Counted from the first letter of the stretch, positions 1 through 7,602 are shown. The stretch: DNA of 16,749 nucleotides from Desulfobacterales bacterium (GCA_020345785.1 CP070771.1:6925334-6942082); one strand, 5' to 3'. Notes: generated from the letters alone by a model not told the origin. Program-made: numbers and translations.

Positions 1-165
1 ACAGGATTAACAGGATTTTTAGAATCTATTTATTGCCCTCATCGCTTTCCTGAAGAAAGCGATGAGTCTTAAAACTTTTTCCGACGAAGTCGGTTTGGTT
101 TTCTTCATTTTCTTCCGGAAAATGAAGAACCAAAAGAAAAATCCAGTTTATCCTGTAAATCCTGT
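1..165. repeat. Nested inverted-repeat element upstream of the DUF35 gene
   Basis: An outer pair of inverted arms is visible: 1-16 (ACAGGATTAACAGGAT) against 150-165 (ATCCTGTAAATCCTGT), 15 of 16 complementary. Inside lie three further hairpins. The first is a perfect 12-bp stem (38-49 with 55-66, 5-nt loop). The second is a 5-bp stem (81-85 with 89-93). The third is a perfect 12-bp stem (101-112 with 118-129). The element is probably non-coding and mobile-like or RNA-forming; no transposase is nearby. The window starts at the element's edge, so its true left end may lie outside. Confidence 0.8.
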
Positions 166-253
166 CTATCTCTAAAAAAAAATTAAAACAGCATCCATTC
201 AACTCTATCTTTTGAACAAAATAGAAATTAATCCGTTATCAGGGAGCTAACCA

Positions 254-688
254 ATGAGTAAGGTCAAAGATTTAGATGATCGGTTTAAAAAATTCGGGAC
301 GGTCAGTTTTACTTCCATTACCAAGACCAATGATTTTATCGATTACCTGGAGAAAGGCACGGTCGCAGGAACCCGCTGCAAAGTCTGCGGTCTGGTCTTC
401 TTTCCCCCCAGATCGGATTGTTATCAGTGCCTGTCCGACAACATGGAATGGTTTGAGGTGAGCGGCACGGGCAAACTGGTTACCTACAGCAAGCTGGAAT
501 ATGCCCCGATCGGATTCCAGGAGGATGTGCCCTATTGCATTGCGCTGCTGGATTACGGCGATTTCAAGATTTTCGGCCGCATCGACCGGAATCTGCCGGA
601 GGAGGAAATGAAAGTGGGTATGGTGATGAAGACGGTCGCCAACACTCTGCCCAACGGGCAATTGAATTACGTATTCCAGAAGGTTTAA
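254..688 (+). CDS. Zn-ribbon/OB-fold protein (DUF35 family), probable thiolase partner
   Basis: A 144-residue cytosolic protein with the two-part DUF35 architecture. The N-terminal rubredoxin-like zinc ribbon has C42-x2-C45 and C56-x2-C59. An OB-fold follows from about residue 65 to the end, with the motif SGTGKLVTYS near its start. Members of this family are non-catalytic partners of thiolases or HMG-CoA-synthase-like condensing enzymes; BbsA of anaerobic toluene degradation is one example. The ATG at 254 is preceded by AGGGA at 241-245, a reasonable ribosome site. No thiolase lies in the window, so a partner may sit upstream of base 1. Placement beside beta-oxidation genes suggests a role in thiolytic or retro-Claisen cleavage of a 3-oxoacyl-CoA. 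The family call is firm; the partner is inferred. Confidence 0.88.
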   Translation: MSKVKDLDDRFKKFGTVSFTSITKTNDFIDYLEKGTVAGTRCKVCGLVFFPPRSDCYQCLSDNMEWFEVSGTGKLVTYSKLEYAPIGFQEDVPYCIALLDYGDFKIFGRIDRNLPEEEMKVGMVMKTVANTLPNGQLNYVFQKV

Positions 689-1039
689 AACCCGATTTAC
701 TGAGAGCGGGTTCAGGGTTAGGCCCAGCAGCCGGTCGTCGAAACAGACAGTCTGATCGAGGGCGTAACTCTTAAAGCAAAAGCGAATATCGAACCCACCG
801 GAGGTGGACAAGTGTCGGAGGAAGGTATTCTATCTTTTTTACAGAAGACTGAGTGAAGCGAAACCACCTGGAACTCCCCCTTTCCTAAAGGGGGCTGGGG
901 GGATTTTTGAAATGCTGCGGTCCGCAGTTCCGACCACGTGAAATTTCTTATGAAGTTTAGGATAACGCTGAACCCTGAACGCTGAACCTCTGAACCCTGA
1001 ACGCTGAACCTTAGAACGCTTATGAAAAGGATTTAGAAC
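689..1039. repeat. Repeat-built spacer between the DUF35 gene and the enoyl-CoA hydratase gene
   Basis: No convincing gene. From left to right it holds a short GGTTCAGGGTTA array (708-720), a CCACC-GGA-GGTGG hairpin (795-807), a composite module (821-959) that recurs at 8763-8879, and inside that module the hairpin at 876-894 and the small interrupted palindrome CTGCGG-T-CCGCAG (915-927). A tandem array of CTGAACC/CTGAACG units (966-1018) is the reverse complement of the left array. AAAGGA at 1026-1031 serves as ribosome site for the next gene. Confidence 0.75.
876..908. repeat. CCCCCTTT hairpin with downstream T tract
   Basis: A perfect 8-bp stem, 876-883 (CCCCCTTT) with 887-894 (AAAGGGGG), has a 3-nt loop. 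A G run and five Ts follow at 904-908. A related 9-bp hairpin (CTCCCCTTT) occurs at 10235-10255. The stem is about 9 nt from the T tract, so it is not a textbook intrinsic terminator. It is better read as a member of a dispersed hairpin family, common in spacers of such genomes, that may also slow transcription. Confidence 0.6.
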
Positions 1040-1810
1040 ATGACCGAACTCAAGAATCTCAAATTCGAAAAGGCTGACGGCGTCGCACGGATTACCCTCA
1101 ATCGACCAAAATTCAACATGATGAATATCGAAATGATGAACGAACTCAACGGCCTGCTTGAGGAACTGCTCACAGATAATGATCTCAAATGTGTGGCCGT
1201 CAATGCCGAAGGCAAGCACTTTTGTACCGGAGTGGAAGTGGCGGATCACAAGCCCGCCAAGGTGGATGACATGATCGCTACATTCAACCGCATATTTGAA
1301 CTCACCGAGCAGCTCGAGGTGCCGATCATTGCGGTCGTGCAAGGCTACTGCCTTGGCGGCGGTATGGAGCTGGCTATTGCCTGTGATGTTATTGTAGCCG
1401 GTCAGGGCGCCCAATTCGGCCAGCCTGAAATCAAGGTCGGTTTTTTTCCTCCCTACGCCGCCATGCGGCTGCCGCAGCTGGTTGGACCGGCCCGGGCGAT
1501 TGAAATCTGCACAACGGGTAAATTTTACAGTGCCGAAGAAGCACGAATCATGGGGATGGTCGGTTACGTGGTCGATGACGATCAGCTGGGTGAAGCTGCT
1601 GCCAAAATGATAAAAGACATCCAGAACAACAGCCCGCTGATTATTCGATTGAACAAAAGAGCGGTCAAACAGCATCTGGGCCTGAGTTTCAAGCCGGCCC
1701 TGGACGGTGTCAGCGATCTTTTCCTCAACACCCTGATGAAAACAGAAGACACGCTGGAGGGGATCGCCAGCTATGAAGAGAAGCGCAAACCGGAGTGGAA
1801 AAACAAATAG
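1040..1810 (+). CDS. Enoyl-CoA hydratase/isomerase family protein, dienoyl-CoA hydratase-like
   Basis: A 256-residue crotonase-fold enzyme that should hydrate an enoyl-CoA in the cytosol. Both catalytic glutamates of the family are present with the usual 20-residue spacing: E110 in GGGMELA and E130 in FGQPEIKVG. The oxyanion-hole region reads HFCTGVEV. After E130 the sequence is GFFPPYAAMRLPQ instead of the usual PGAGGTQRL. To my knowledge this hydrophobic FxPxAA form resembles cyclohexa-1,5-diene-1-carbonyl-CoA hydratases (Dch/BamR type) more than mitochondrial-type crotonases. That would fit degradation of cyclic or aromatic acyl-CoAs, but a generic enoyl-CoA hydratase cannot be excluded. 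The ATG at 1040 follows AAAGGA at 1026-1031. The length is standard. Confidence 0.9.
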   Translation: MTELKNLKFEKADGVARITLNRPKFNMMNIEMMNELNGLLEELLTDNDLKCVAVNAEGKHFCTGVEVADHKPAKVDDMIATFNRIFELTEQLEVPIIAVVQGYCLGGGMELAIACDVIVAGQGAQFGQPEIKVGFFPPYAAMRLPQLVGPARAIEICTTGKFYSAEEARIMGMVGYVVDDDQLGEAAAKMIKDIQNNSPLIIRLNKRAVKQHLGLSFKPALDGVSDLFLNTLMKTEDTLEGIASYEEKRKPEWKNK

Positions 1811-2004
1811 AATAAATATTGAAAATTGAAGATTGAAGATTGAAGGAATTCTACCAGTTTTAAATGTAGGTTAAAATTAAGTGTTCGATTTTCGATATCC
1901 AGACTGATGCTTGTTAATTTTAATAAGGGAAGCCAATTAAATAGATAGAATACCACAAATATTCAATTTTCAATCTTCAGTTTCCAATTAAATCGGGAGT
2001 CTCT
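1811..2004. repeat. Spacer bounded by inverted ATTGAAG-type arrays
   Basis: This 194-bp spacer has no gene. An array of ATTGAAG/ATTGAAAA units (1817-1846) begins six bases after the stop codon. The reverse-complement array (1957-1980, TTCAATTTTCAATCTTCAG) ends shortly before the next ribosome site, GGGAG at 1995-1999. A 13-nt segment, TTCAATTTTCAAT, is exactly complementary between the two sides. The same array family recurs at 4055-4084 and, in reverse orientation, at 7553-7570. Confidence 0.75.
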
Positions 2005-4041
2005 ATGTCACAGATCAATAAAATCGCCGTTATCGGCGCCGGGAACATGGGCAGCGGGATCGCCCAGAAAATTGCCCAGGAAGGTCTGAATGTGGTTGTG
2101 GTCGACATGCGGGAAGAATTTGTCGAGCGGGGCCTTAATATCATCAGAAAAACTCTTCAGGAGGGCATGGAACGCAAAATTTTTAAACCCGAACAGGTCG
2201 AGGCTACTCTCTCGCGTATTACGGGTACGACGGATTTCAGTGCGGTGGCGGATGCGGATCTGGTCATCGAAGCTGTTTTTGAAGACAAGCAGGTAAAAGC
2301 GGATCTGTTCAGAAAACTGGATCAAATCTGTTCGCAGAAGACTGTTCTGGCCACGAACACCTCCAGTTTTTATGTCCATGAGTTTGCCCGGCAGACATCG
2401 CGCCCGGACCGTTTCATCGGCCTGCATTATTTCTATCACCCGGCAAAAAACCGACTGCTGGAAGTCATTCCCCACGAGACCACCAGCCAGGACACCCTTG
2501 AAAAATCGCTGCTGGCGGCCAAGCTGCACGGCAAAACGGCGATTGTCGTCAAAGATGCGCCCGGTTTTGCCGTAAACCGCTTCTTTGTCCCGTTTCTCAA
2601 CGAAGCAGCCCGCATGCTGGAAGAAAACTTGGCCAATATCCCAACCATTGAAGAAGCCGCCAAGCGGGCCTTTAAAATCGGCATGGGGCCGTTCGAATTG
2701 ATGAACGTAACCGGCATACCGATTGCCGTGCATGCCTCAACCACCCTGGGCAATGAGCTGGGTCCGTTTTATGCCACCGCCGATATCCTCAAGACCCAGA
2801 TGGATAAAAAAGAAAACTGGGATCTGGCAGGCAATGTAGACGAGTCCAAACTCCCGGCCGTCATCGACCGGTTTTACGGTGTTTGTTTAGGCGTTGCGGC
2901 AGCACTGGTGGATGAGGGGGTTGCCTCCATCGAGGACACTGATCGGGGCGCCAAAATCGGATTACGCTGGATCATGGGGCCTTTTGAGATCATGAACAAA
3001 ATCGGGATCGATAAGACTTACGCCGCCGTTGAAGCCGTCACGCAAAAATATGCCGATTTTAAGATGCCTCAGGTACTGGCGCAACAGAAAAAACTCGGGA
3101 AACCCTTTGAATTCAAAGTCGTAGACCTGGAGATCAGGGAAAATCTTGCGTACATCACCATCAATCGTCCGGAGGCCATGAACGCTTTGAATGAAACGGT
3201 TGTTTGGCAGTTGGATCAACGCTTCGCAGAGGCCGAGAACAACCCGACGGTCAAGGCGATTGTGTTTCAAGGGGCCGGCAAATCCTTCGTAGCCGGCGCC
3301 GACATCAAATACTTCATTGAGAAGATAAAGACCGACCGGATAGAAGATATCGTTGCGTTCACGCGCAAAGGCCATGAGATTTTTCTGCGCATCGAAAATT
3401 CAACCAAACTGACGATTGCACTGTTGGACGGTTTGTCACTGGGCGGCGGCAGTGAACTGGCGCTGACCTGCCAGGCGCTGGTGGCGACACCGGCGGGTTC
3501 CTTGGGTTTTACGGAAACCGGAATTGGAATTTATCCCGGACTGGGCGGCATGCTTCGACTGGCGCGCTTTGCCGGTCCTGAGCTTGCCAAATATTATGTC
3601 TTCACCGGTTCCCCGATATCCGCCCAAGATGCGCAGGCACTCGGCATCGTCACCAAACTCGTCATGCCGGCCGAGGTTGAAACCGCCATAAAAGCGCTCG
3701 CATCGGAGCAAAAACCTGATAAGTATCGGCAACGCGACTTGCCGGAACACATGCAGCCTTTCGCCCGGGTGTGCTGCCGTGATAATGTTGATAAATTGCT
3801 TGCGGGAAATCCACCGGAAGGGGTACCTGAAGAATTGGCCGCCCGAGTTGCCAAGTTCATCGGGTATAAAGCACCGATTGCCCTCAGGATCGCCAATGAA
3901 ATCATTGACCGCCAAGTCGGCTTGCCCATGGAGGACGCCATCGAAGTGGAGCTTGGCCGCTTGAAGGACATTTTCTCAACGGACGATGCCCTGCTGGGTC
4001 TGTCAAACATCGGGCGAAGAGTTGAATTTAAAGGCGCGTAA
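2005..4041 (+). CDS. 3-hydroxyacyl-CoA dehydrogenase / enoyl-CoA hydratase fusion (HAD domain first)
   Basis: A 678-residue bifunctional beta-oxidation enzyme. Residues 5-190 form the NAD-binding HAD domain, with GAGNMG at 11-16. The catalytic pair is H141 and E153, 12 residues apart as in human HAD. Two HAD C-terminal domains follow (about 190-365). Residues 372-660 form a crotonase domain with both acid residues, E484 (GGGSELA) and E504 (FTETGIG), again 20 apart. It should hydrate a trans-2-enoyl-CoA and oxidise the 3-hydroxyacyl-CoA with NAD+. The domain order is the reverse of FadB and mitochondrial MFE, and matches the archaeal/deltaproteobacterial-type fusion. The usual HFFNP after the catalytic His reads HYFYHP here. 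The ATG at 2005 is preceded by GGGAG (1995-1999). Confidence 0.94.
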   Translation: MSQINKIAVIGAGNMGSGIAQKIAQEGLNVVVVDMREEFVERGLNIIRKTLQEGMERKIFKPEQVEATLSRITGTTDFSAVADADLVIEAVFEDKQVKADLFRKLDQICSQKTVLATNTSSFYVHEFARQTSRPDRFIGLHYFYHPAKNRLLEVIPHETTSQDTLEKSLLAAKLHGKTAIVVKDAPGFAVNRFFVPFLNEAARMLEENLANIPTIEEAAKRAFKIGMGPFELMNVTGIPIAVHASTTLGNELGPFYATADILKTQMDKKENWDLAGNVDESKLPAVIDRFYGVCLGVAAALVDEGVASIEDTDRGAKIGLRWIMGPFEIMNKIGIDKTYAAVEAVTQKYADFKMPQVLAQQKKLGKPFEFKVVDLEIRENLAYITINRPEAMNALNETVVWQLDQRFAEAENNPTVKAIVFQGAGKSFVAGADIKYFIEKIKTDRIEDIVAFTRKGHEIFLRIENSTKLTIALLDGLSLGGGSELALTCQALVATPAGSLGFTETGIGIYPGLGGMLRLARFAGPELAKYYVFTGSPISAQDAQALGIVTKLVMPAEVETAIKALASEQKPDKYRQRDLPEHMQPFARVCCRDNVDKLLAGNPPEGVPEELAARVAKFIGYKAPIALRIANEIIDRQVGLPMEDAIEVELGRLKDIFSTDDALLGLSNIGRRVEFKGA

Positions 4042-4381
4042 CCCGGACAAGCCGGAATTGAAGATTGAAGATTGCAAATTGAATAAACCCTAACGTTGCA
4101 TAAATCTGTTTAAGACTTCATGTGGGATTGAAATACGAGAGTCGATTTTGCTGGAGCGATGCTGGATGCTGGATACTTGATGCTGGATATTGAGTAATGC
4201 ACCAGCAGTGAAATCAAGAAAAATCCAGTATCCAGCCTGCCGGGGCGACGCTCTGAAAGAGCGAAGACTGGAAACCAGTATCCAGGATCACGTAATATTG
4301 CCAATGACTTTCATCACAAAGGGCTAAATCTAAGAGAACATTTTATGCAACTTAAGGGCAAAATTAACGTTTAAAGATCTA
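4042..4381. repeat. Spacer with ATTGAAG array and inverted GCTGGATACT arrays
   Basis: 340 bp without a supported gene; a reverse-strand frame here is made of the repeats. An ATTGAAG array lies at 4055-4084. A GATGCTGGAT array lies at 4158-4191. Its inverted copies are at 4223-4236 (ATCCAGTATCCAGC, 13 of 14 complementary to 4168-4181) and at 4275-4286. Between them is a 6-bp hairpin, CGCTCT-GAA-AGAGCG (4249-4263). The last 90 bases are plain AT-rich sequence leading into the small CxxC gene. Confidence 0.7.
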
Positions 4382-4609
4382 ATGCCAAAGACTCCTGAAG
4401 AAAAATTGATCTGTGACGGCTGGGTGAAAAAGGCGACTTACGATGACCCGCGCCTGTCGGAGATGGTGGCGATGTATGAAGAGATCGGACTGGAGGTTCA
4501 TTTGGAGCCGTTTAATGCCGAAAATGAAGAAGGCTGCACCGGCTGTATGCGTTTATTTCCCGATCAGTTTAAGACGATTTATACCCGTAAGAAACCACAC
4601 ACAAAATAA
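4382..4609 (+). CDS. Small CxxC protein of unknown function upstream of iorA
   Basis: A 75-residue acidic, soluble-looking protein with no signal peptide or membrane segment. I do not recognise its family. It has C11 and a C52-x2-C55 pair in the motif GCTGCM, which could bind a metal or cluster or act in thiol chemistry. The central part (about residues 24-45) looks like a helix plus strand, and a basic tail ends the protein. The only in-frame ATG is at 4382; an in-frame TAA at 4331-4333 limits any upstream start. The ribosome site is poor (AAAGA at 4373-4377). Its stop lies 28 bp before the iorA start, so the two are probably co-transcribed, which suggests an accessory role for the oxidoreductase. 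The gene is probable; the function is open. Confidence 0.65.
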   Translation: MPKTPEEKLICDGWVKKATYDDPRLSEMVAMYEEIGLEVHLEPFNAENEEGCTGCMRLFPDQFKTIYTRKKPHTK

Positions 4610-4637
4610 TTCTAAATTTTATTCAAGGAAAAAAATT

Positions 4638-6509
4638 ATGCACAAACTACTAACCGACAATCCAGGTGAAAAAATGCTGCTGCTGGGCAATGAGGCCATT
4701 GCCAGAGGCGCCATCGAAGCGGGTGTTGCGTTTACGAGTACCTACCCGGGAACCCCCTCTTCGGAAATCTCAACCAACTTCTTTCAGATGGCCAGGGAAA
4801 GTGATTTGTATTTCGAATACTGCACCAACGAAAAGATAGCCATGGAAGTGGCGGCCGCGGCGGCGAATTCAGGGGTCCGCAGCATGTGCGTGATGAAACA
4901 CGTCGGCGTGAATGTGGCGGCCGACGCGCTCATGACCCTGGCATACGTGGGTGTAAAAGGCGGTATGGTGATTCTTTCCGCCGATGACCCTTTCATGTTC
5001 TCCAGCCAGAACGAGCAGGACAACCGCTATTATGCCAAAATGGCCGGGCTGCCCATGCTTGAGCCGTCATCGGTGGAAGAAGCAAAAGAAATGCTGCCCT
5101 ATGCGTTTGATCTTTCCGAGAAGCTCCAGGAGCCGGTATTTTTCCGCACCACCACCCGCATTAATCATTCCAGCGGCGTTGTAACCCTGGGTAAAATCAG
5201 AAAACCGAAAACGAAAGGCGACTTTACCAAGGATCCGTTGAACCTGGTGGTGGTGCCGGCAGTCGCCCGCAAGCTGCATGTCAAACTGCTCAAAAACTAT
5301 GACAGCGCCCGGGAGCTTGCCGAAAAATCCGAGTACAATTTTACCGTCGGCAGCGGCAAGTGGGGCGTCATCTGCAATGGGGTCGGCTATAACTATGTTA
5401 GTGACAGTATCAAGGATTTGGACATTGAAGATAAGGTCAGGGTGCTGCGAATGGGATTTTCGCACCCGCTGCCGCCGGCACTCATTAAAGGTTTCTTGAA
5501 AGGCTGTGAAAAGGTACTCATCGTGGAAGAAGGTGAACCTTACCTGGAGGAAGCGGTCAAGGCCTTTGCCCAGGAGGAAGGGTTGACGCTGCCCATAAAC
5601 GGAAAAACCGAGGGGTTGTTTACCCGACTGTATGAATACGATCCGGCCCAGGTAAAGCAGTGTATCGCCAAATACTTCGATTTGCCGCACACACCGCCCG
5701 CCCTGTCCGACCTCTCGGATATCCCGCCGGTCCCCCAGCGCCCACCCACATTGTGCGCGGGTTGTTCGCACCGGGCCACCTATCACGAGGTAAAAAAGGC
5801 CACCGAGGGCATGGACACCATATTTCCATCCGACATCGGCTGCTACACCCTGGGCTTGCTGCCGCCGCTGTCAGCCGCTGATTTTCTGATATGCATGGGA
5901 TCTTCGGTGGGCACCGCCGGTGGATTTTCCAAAGTCAACGCCAAAAAAGTCATTGCGTTCATCGGGGATTCGACCTTTTTTCATTCCGGGATCCCGGGTC
6001 TGATCAACGCCGTCTATAACAATCACAACTTCACCCTGGTCATCCTGGACAACGGCACCACGGCAATGACCGGACACCAGCCCCACCCCGGGGTAGACAT
6101 GACCCGGCTGAACATGGAAGGTTACGGTAAAGTATCCATCGAAGCGGTAGTAAAAGCGATCGGGGTTCAACATGTAACGGTCATCAAGCCTTATAAAGTA
6201 AAGAAAAGCATCGATGCCATCAAGGAGGCCGTCAGCTACAAGGGGGTTTCGGTAATAATATCGGAAGAAATTTGCGCCCTGTATGCCAACGCGCTAAAGA
6301 TGCCGAGGCGCAAGCCATTTTATGTGAGCGACAAATGCCAAAATCACAAAGACTGCATTGATTCCCTGGCGTGCCCCGCGTTTTACATCTGGAACGACCG
6401 GGTTAAAATAGATGCCAATCTGTGCACGGGCTGTGCGGTCTGTGCCCAAATATGTCCCGAAAATGCGATTCGCCCCGTAAAATCAACCGCCGATGCACAG
6501 GGACACTAG
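4638..6509 (+). CDS. iorA: Indolepyruvate:ferredoxin oxidoreductase, alpha subunit
   Basis: 623 residues. With IorB it oxidatively decarboxylates aryl (or branched) 2-oxoacids to acyl-CoA and CO2 and reduces ferredoxin. The N-terminal pyruvate-ferredoxin-oxidoreductase-like pyrimidine domain includes TYPGTPSSEI (about 36-45). CAGC at 373-376 introduces the TPP-binding domain. The TPP/Mg motif starts GDS at 443-445 and ends DN at 471-472. The C-terminus is ferredoxin-like: C567, C573 and C579, then a complete CxxCxxCxxxCP (C596, C599, C602, C606). In the first cluster motif the expected second cysteine position is H570. The ATG at 4638 is chosen because AAGGAA (4625-4630) sits 7 nt upstream; the reading frame stays open further upstream but overlaps the small CxxC gene. 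The stop is followed by a long repeat spacer before iorB. Confidence 0.95.
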   Translation: MHKLLTDNPGEKMLLLGNEAIARGAIEAGVAFTSTYPGTPSSEISTNFFQMARESDLYFEYCTNEKIAMEVAAAAANSGVRSMCVMKHVGVNVAADALMTLAYVGVKGGMVILSADDPFMFSSQNEQDNRYYAKMAGLPMLEPSSVEEAKEMLPYAFDLSEKLQEPVFFRTTTRINHSSGVVTLGKIRKPKTKGDFTKDPLNLVVVPAVARKLHVKLLKNYDSARELAEKSEYNFTVGSGKWGVICNGVGYNYVSDSIKDLDIEDKVRVLRMGFSHPLPPALIKGFLKGCEKVLIVEEGEPYLEEAVKAFAQEEGLTLPINGKTEGLFTRLYEYDPAQVKQCIAKYFDLPHTPPALSDLSDIPPVPQRPPTLCAGCSHRATYHEVKKATEGMDTIFPSDIGCYTLGLLPPLSAADFLICMGSSVGTAGGFSKVNAKKVIAFIGDSTFFHSGIPGLINAVYNNHNFTLVILDNGTTAMTGHQPHPGVDMTRLNMEGYGKVSIEAVVKAIGVQHVTVIKPYKVKKSIDAIKEAVSYKGVSVIISEEICALYANALKMPRRKPFYVSDKCQNHKDCIDSLACPAFYIWNDRVKIDANLCTGCAVCAQICPENAIRPVKSTADAQGH

Positions 6510-6846
6510 TGAGCAAACGCGTTGCGAGTTACGGGGTACGGGTTGCGGGAGGGCACTTTCAGTGCCAGCTCATAGCTGACAGCAGAAAGAGTTGATTAAG
6601 TTGAATGGGTTGAATTTCCTAAGTTGATTAGTTGATTAAGTTGACTGGTTGATTAGGTAATAGGAATAATTCAGCGAACCAAATCAATAAATGAAAGCAA
6701 CCCGATAAACTTAGCGATCTTAACGATCCTAACCATCTAAACGAACCAAATTTATCCTATGAAATATACGCAGTATCAGCGAAGCAGATTTCATCGGGAC
6801 GATCCTAACGAACACAACGATCTAAACCAACAACAGGAAGCTATTT
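6510..6846. repeat. 337-bp repeat spacer separating iorA from iorB
   Basis: No gene. It starts with a degenerate GTTACGGG/GTTGCGGG array (6521-6550) and a 6-bp hairpin, GGCACT-TTC-AGTGCC (6552-6566). A GTTGATTAAG-type array follows at 6591-6657. A complementary-looking array, rich in AACGATC, CTAACC and TAAACGAACC, runs from about 6676 to 6750 and resumes at 6798-6835. The two parts are split by a 47-bp inset (6751-6797) whose ends ATGAAAT/ATTTCAT are inverted. AGGAAG at 6835-6840 is the ribosome site for iorB. Confidence 0.7.
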
Positions 6847-7440
6847 ATGGAAACTAAAAGATTAGTTATTGTGGCTGTAGGGGGACAGGGAAACCTGCTG
6901 GCATCCAGCGTGCTGGGTGAGGCGGCGATGCGCTCCGGTATCCCGCTGCACATGAGTGAAATTCACGGTATGGCCCAGAGGGGTGGCGTCGTCGAATCTT
7001 CGCTGGTGTTCGGGGATGCCAGAAGCACCATTATATCCGACGGCGAAGCCGACATCCTGGTCGGGTTTGAACCGGCCGAAACATTAAGGGCTATCGGCAA
7101 ATGCAACGCCAACACCGTGGTGATTACCAACCTTGCCCCCCTGATGCCGTTTACTGTAAACATCGGCCAGGGGGTATATCCGGATCTGAAAGAGCTGCAG
7201 GAACTCATTCGTCGTAAAACAGCCAAGCTGATTGCGTTTAACGCAGCCGCCCTGGCAAAAGAAGCCGGCAATCCCCTATCGGTCAACATGGTTTTACTTG
7301 GAGCTTTAACCCAAACAGGCGTTCTGCCGGTTTCGGTTGACATGGTCAAGGAAGCTATGAAAACGAAGACCAAGAAAGCTTTCCTGGAATCAAATCTTAA
7401 GGCGTTTGATCTGGGGTATGCGGCCGCAGAAGCTGCTTAG
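6847..7440 (+). CDS. iorB: Indolepyruvate:ferredoxin oxidoreductase, beta subunit
   Basis: 197 residues, the normal length for the gamma-type domain of 2-oxoacid:ferredoxin oxidoreductases. VGGQG at 11-15 and SEIHGMAQRGG at 37-47 are family signatures; the latter is characteristic of IorB. It forms the catalytic complex with IorA and helps bind CoA. The ATG at 6847 follows AGGAAG (6835-6840). The oddity is position: iorA and iorB are usually adjacent or nearly so, but here 337 bp of repeats lie between them. Reduced ferredoxin from the complex is a plausible electron source for the activator encoded downstream. Confidence 0.94.
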   Translation: METKRLVIVAVGGQGNLLASSVLGEAAMRSGIPLHMSEIHGMAQRGGVVESSLVFGDARSTIISDGEADILVGFEPAETLRAIGKCNANTVVITNLAPLMPFTVNIGQGVYPDLKELQELIRRKTAKLIAFNAAALAKEAGNPLSVNMVLLGALTQTGVLPVSVDMVKEAMKTKTKKAFLESNLKAFDLGYAAAEAA

Positions 7441-7602
7441 TTTATTTGAACATGGTCGTTTCGGGATTCAGCGGTCTGGGGTTCAGACCGTCAACTGGCC
7501 GTTGGGCGGCCAGATTGATCGGAAAGGAAACCCCAAAAAAGCGAATCCACAAATATTCAATCTTCAATAGTCATTATTCATTCCGTACAGGGGAGGCAAT
7601 AT
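7441..7602. repeat. Spacer with tandem hairpins and an inverted ATTGAAG array
   Basis: 162 bp without a gene. Two successive 7-bp hairpins occur at 7472-7490 (CGGTCTG stem) and 7495-7513 (CTGGCCG stem). Neither is followed by a T tract, so they are not classic terminators. The segment 7503-7531 (ending GATCGGAAAGGAAAC) resembles 8694-8726 and 10192-10225. The TTCAATCTTCAAT array at 7553-7570 matches the right-hand array of the 1811-2004 spacer, including the preceding CCACAAATA. GGGGAGG at 7590-7596 is a strong ribosome site for the next gene. Confidence 0.7.

Noticed and set aside
839..1675. 278-codon reverse-strand frame opposite the enoyl-CoA hydratase gene
   Set aside because: Shadow of the forward gene, whose catalytic motifs and ribosome site are clear; the reverse product resembles nothing.
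1817..1846. Short tandem arrays considered as a CRISPR array
   Set aside because: Units are 7-10 nt, degenerate and contiguous, with no unique 30-nt spacers and no cas genes.
4110..4304. 64-codon reverse-strand frame in the spacer before the small CxxC gene
   Set aside because: It is composed of the GCTGGATACT arrays read in reverse; no ribosome site or recognisable protein features.
4345..4374. 9-codon upstream frame (MQLKGKINV) before the small CxxC gene
   Set aside because: No ribosome site and no attenuator-like structure follows; most likely chance.
4443..4637. Upstream extension of the iorA reading frame
   Set aside because: It overlaps the small CxxC gene in another frame, its residues are not IorA-like, and a good ribosome site precedes ATG 4638.
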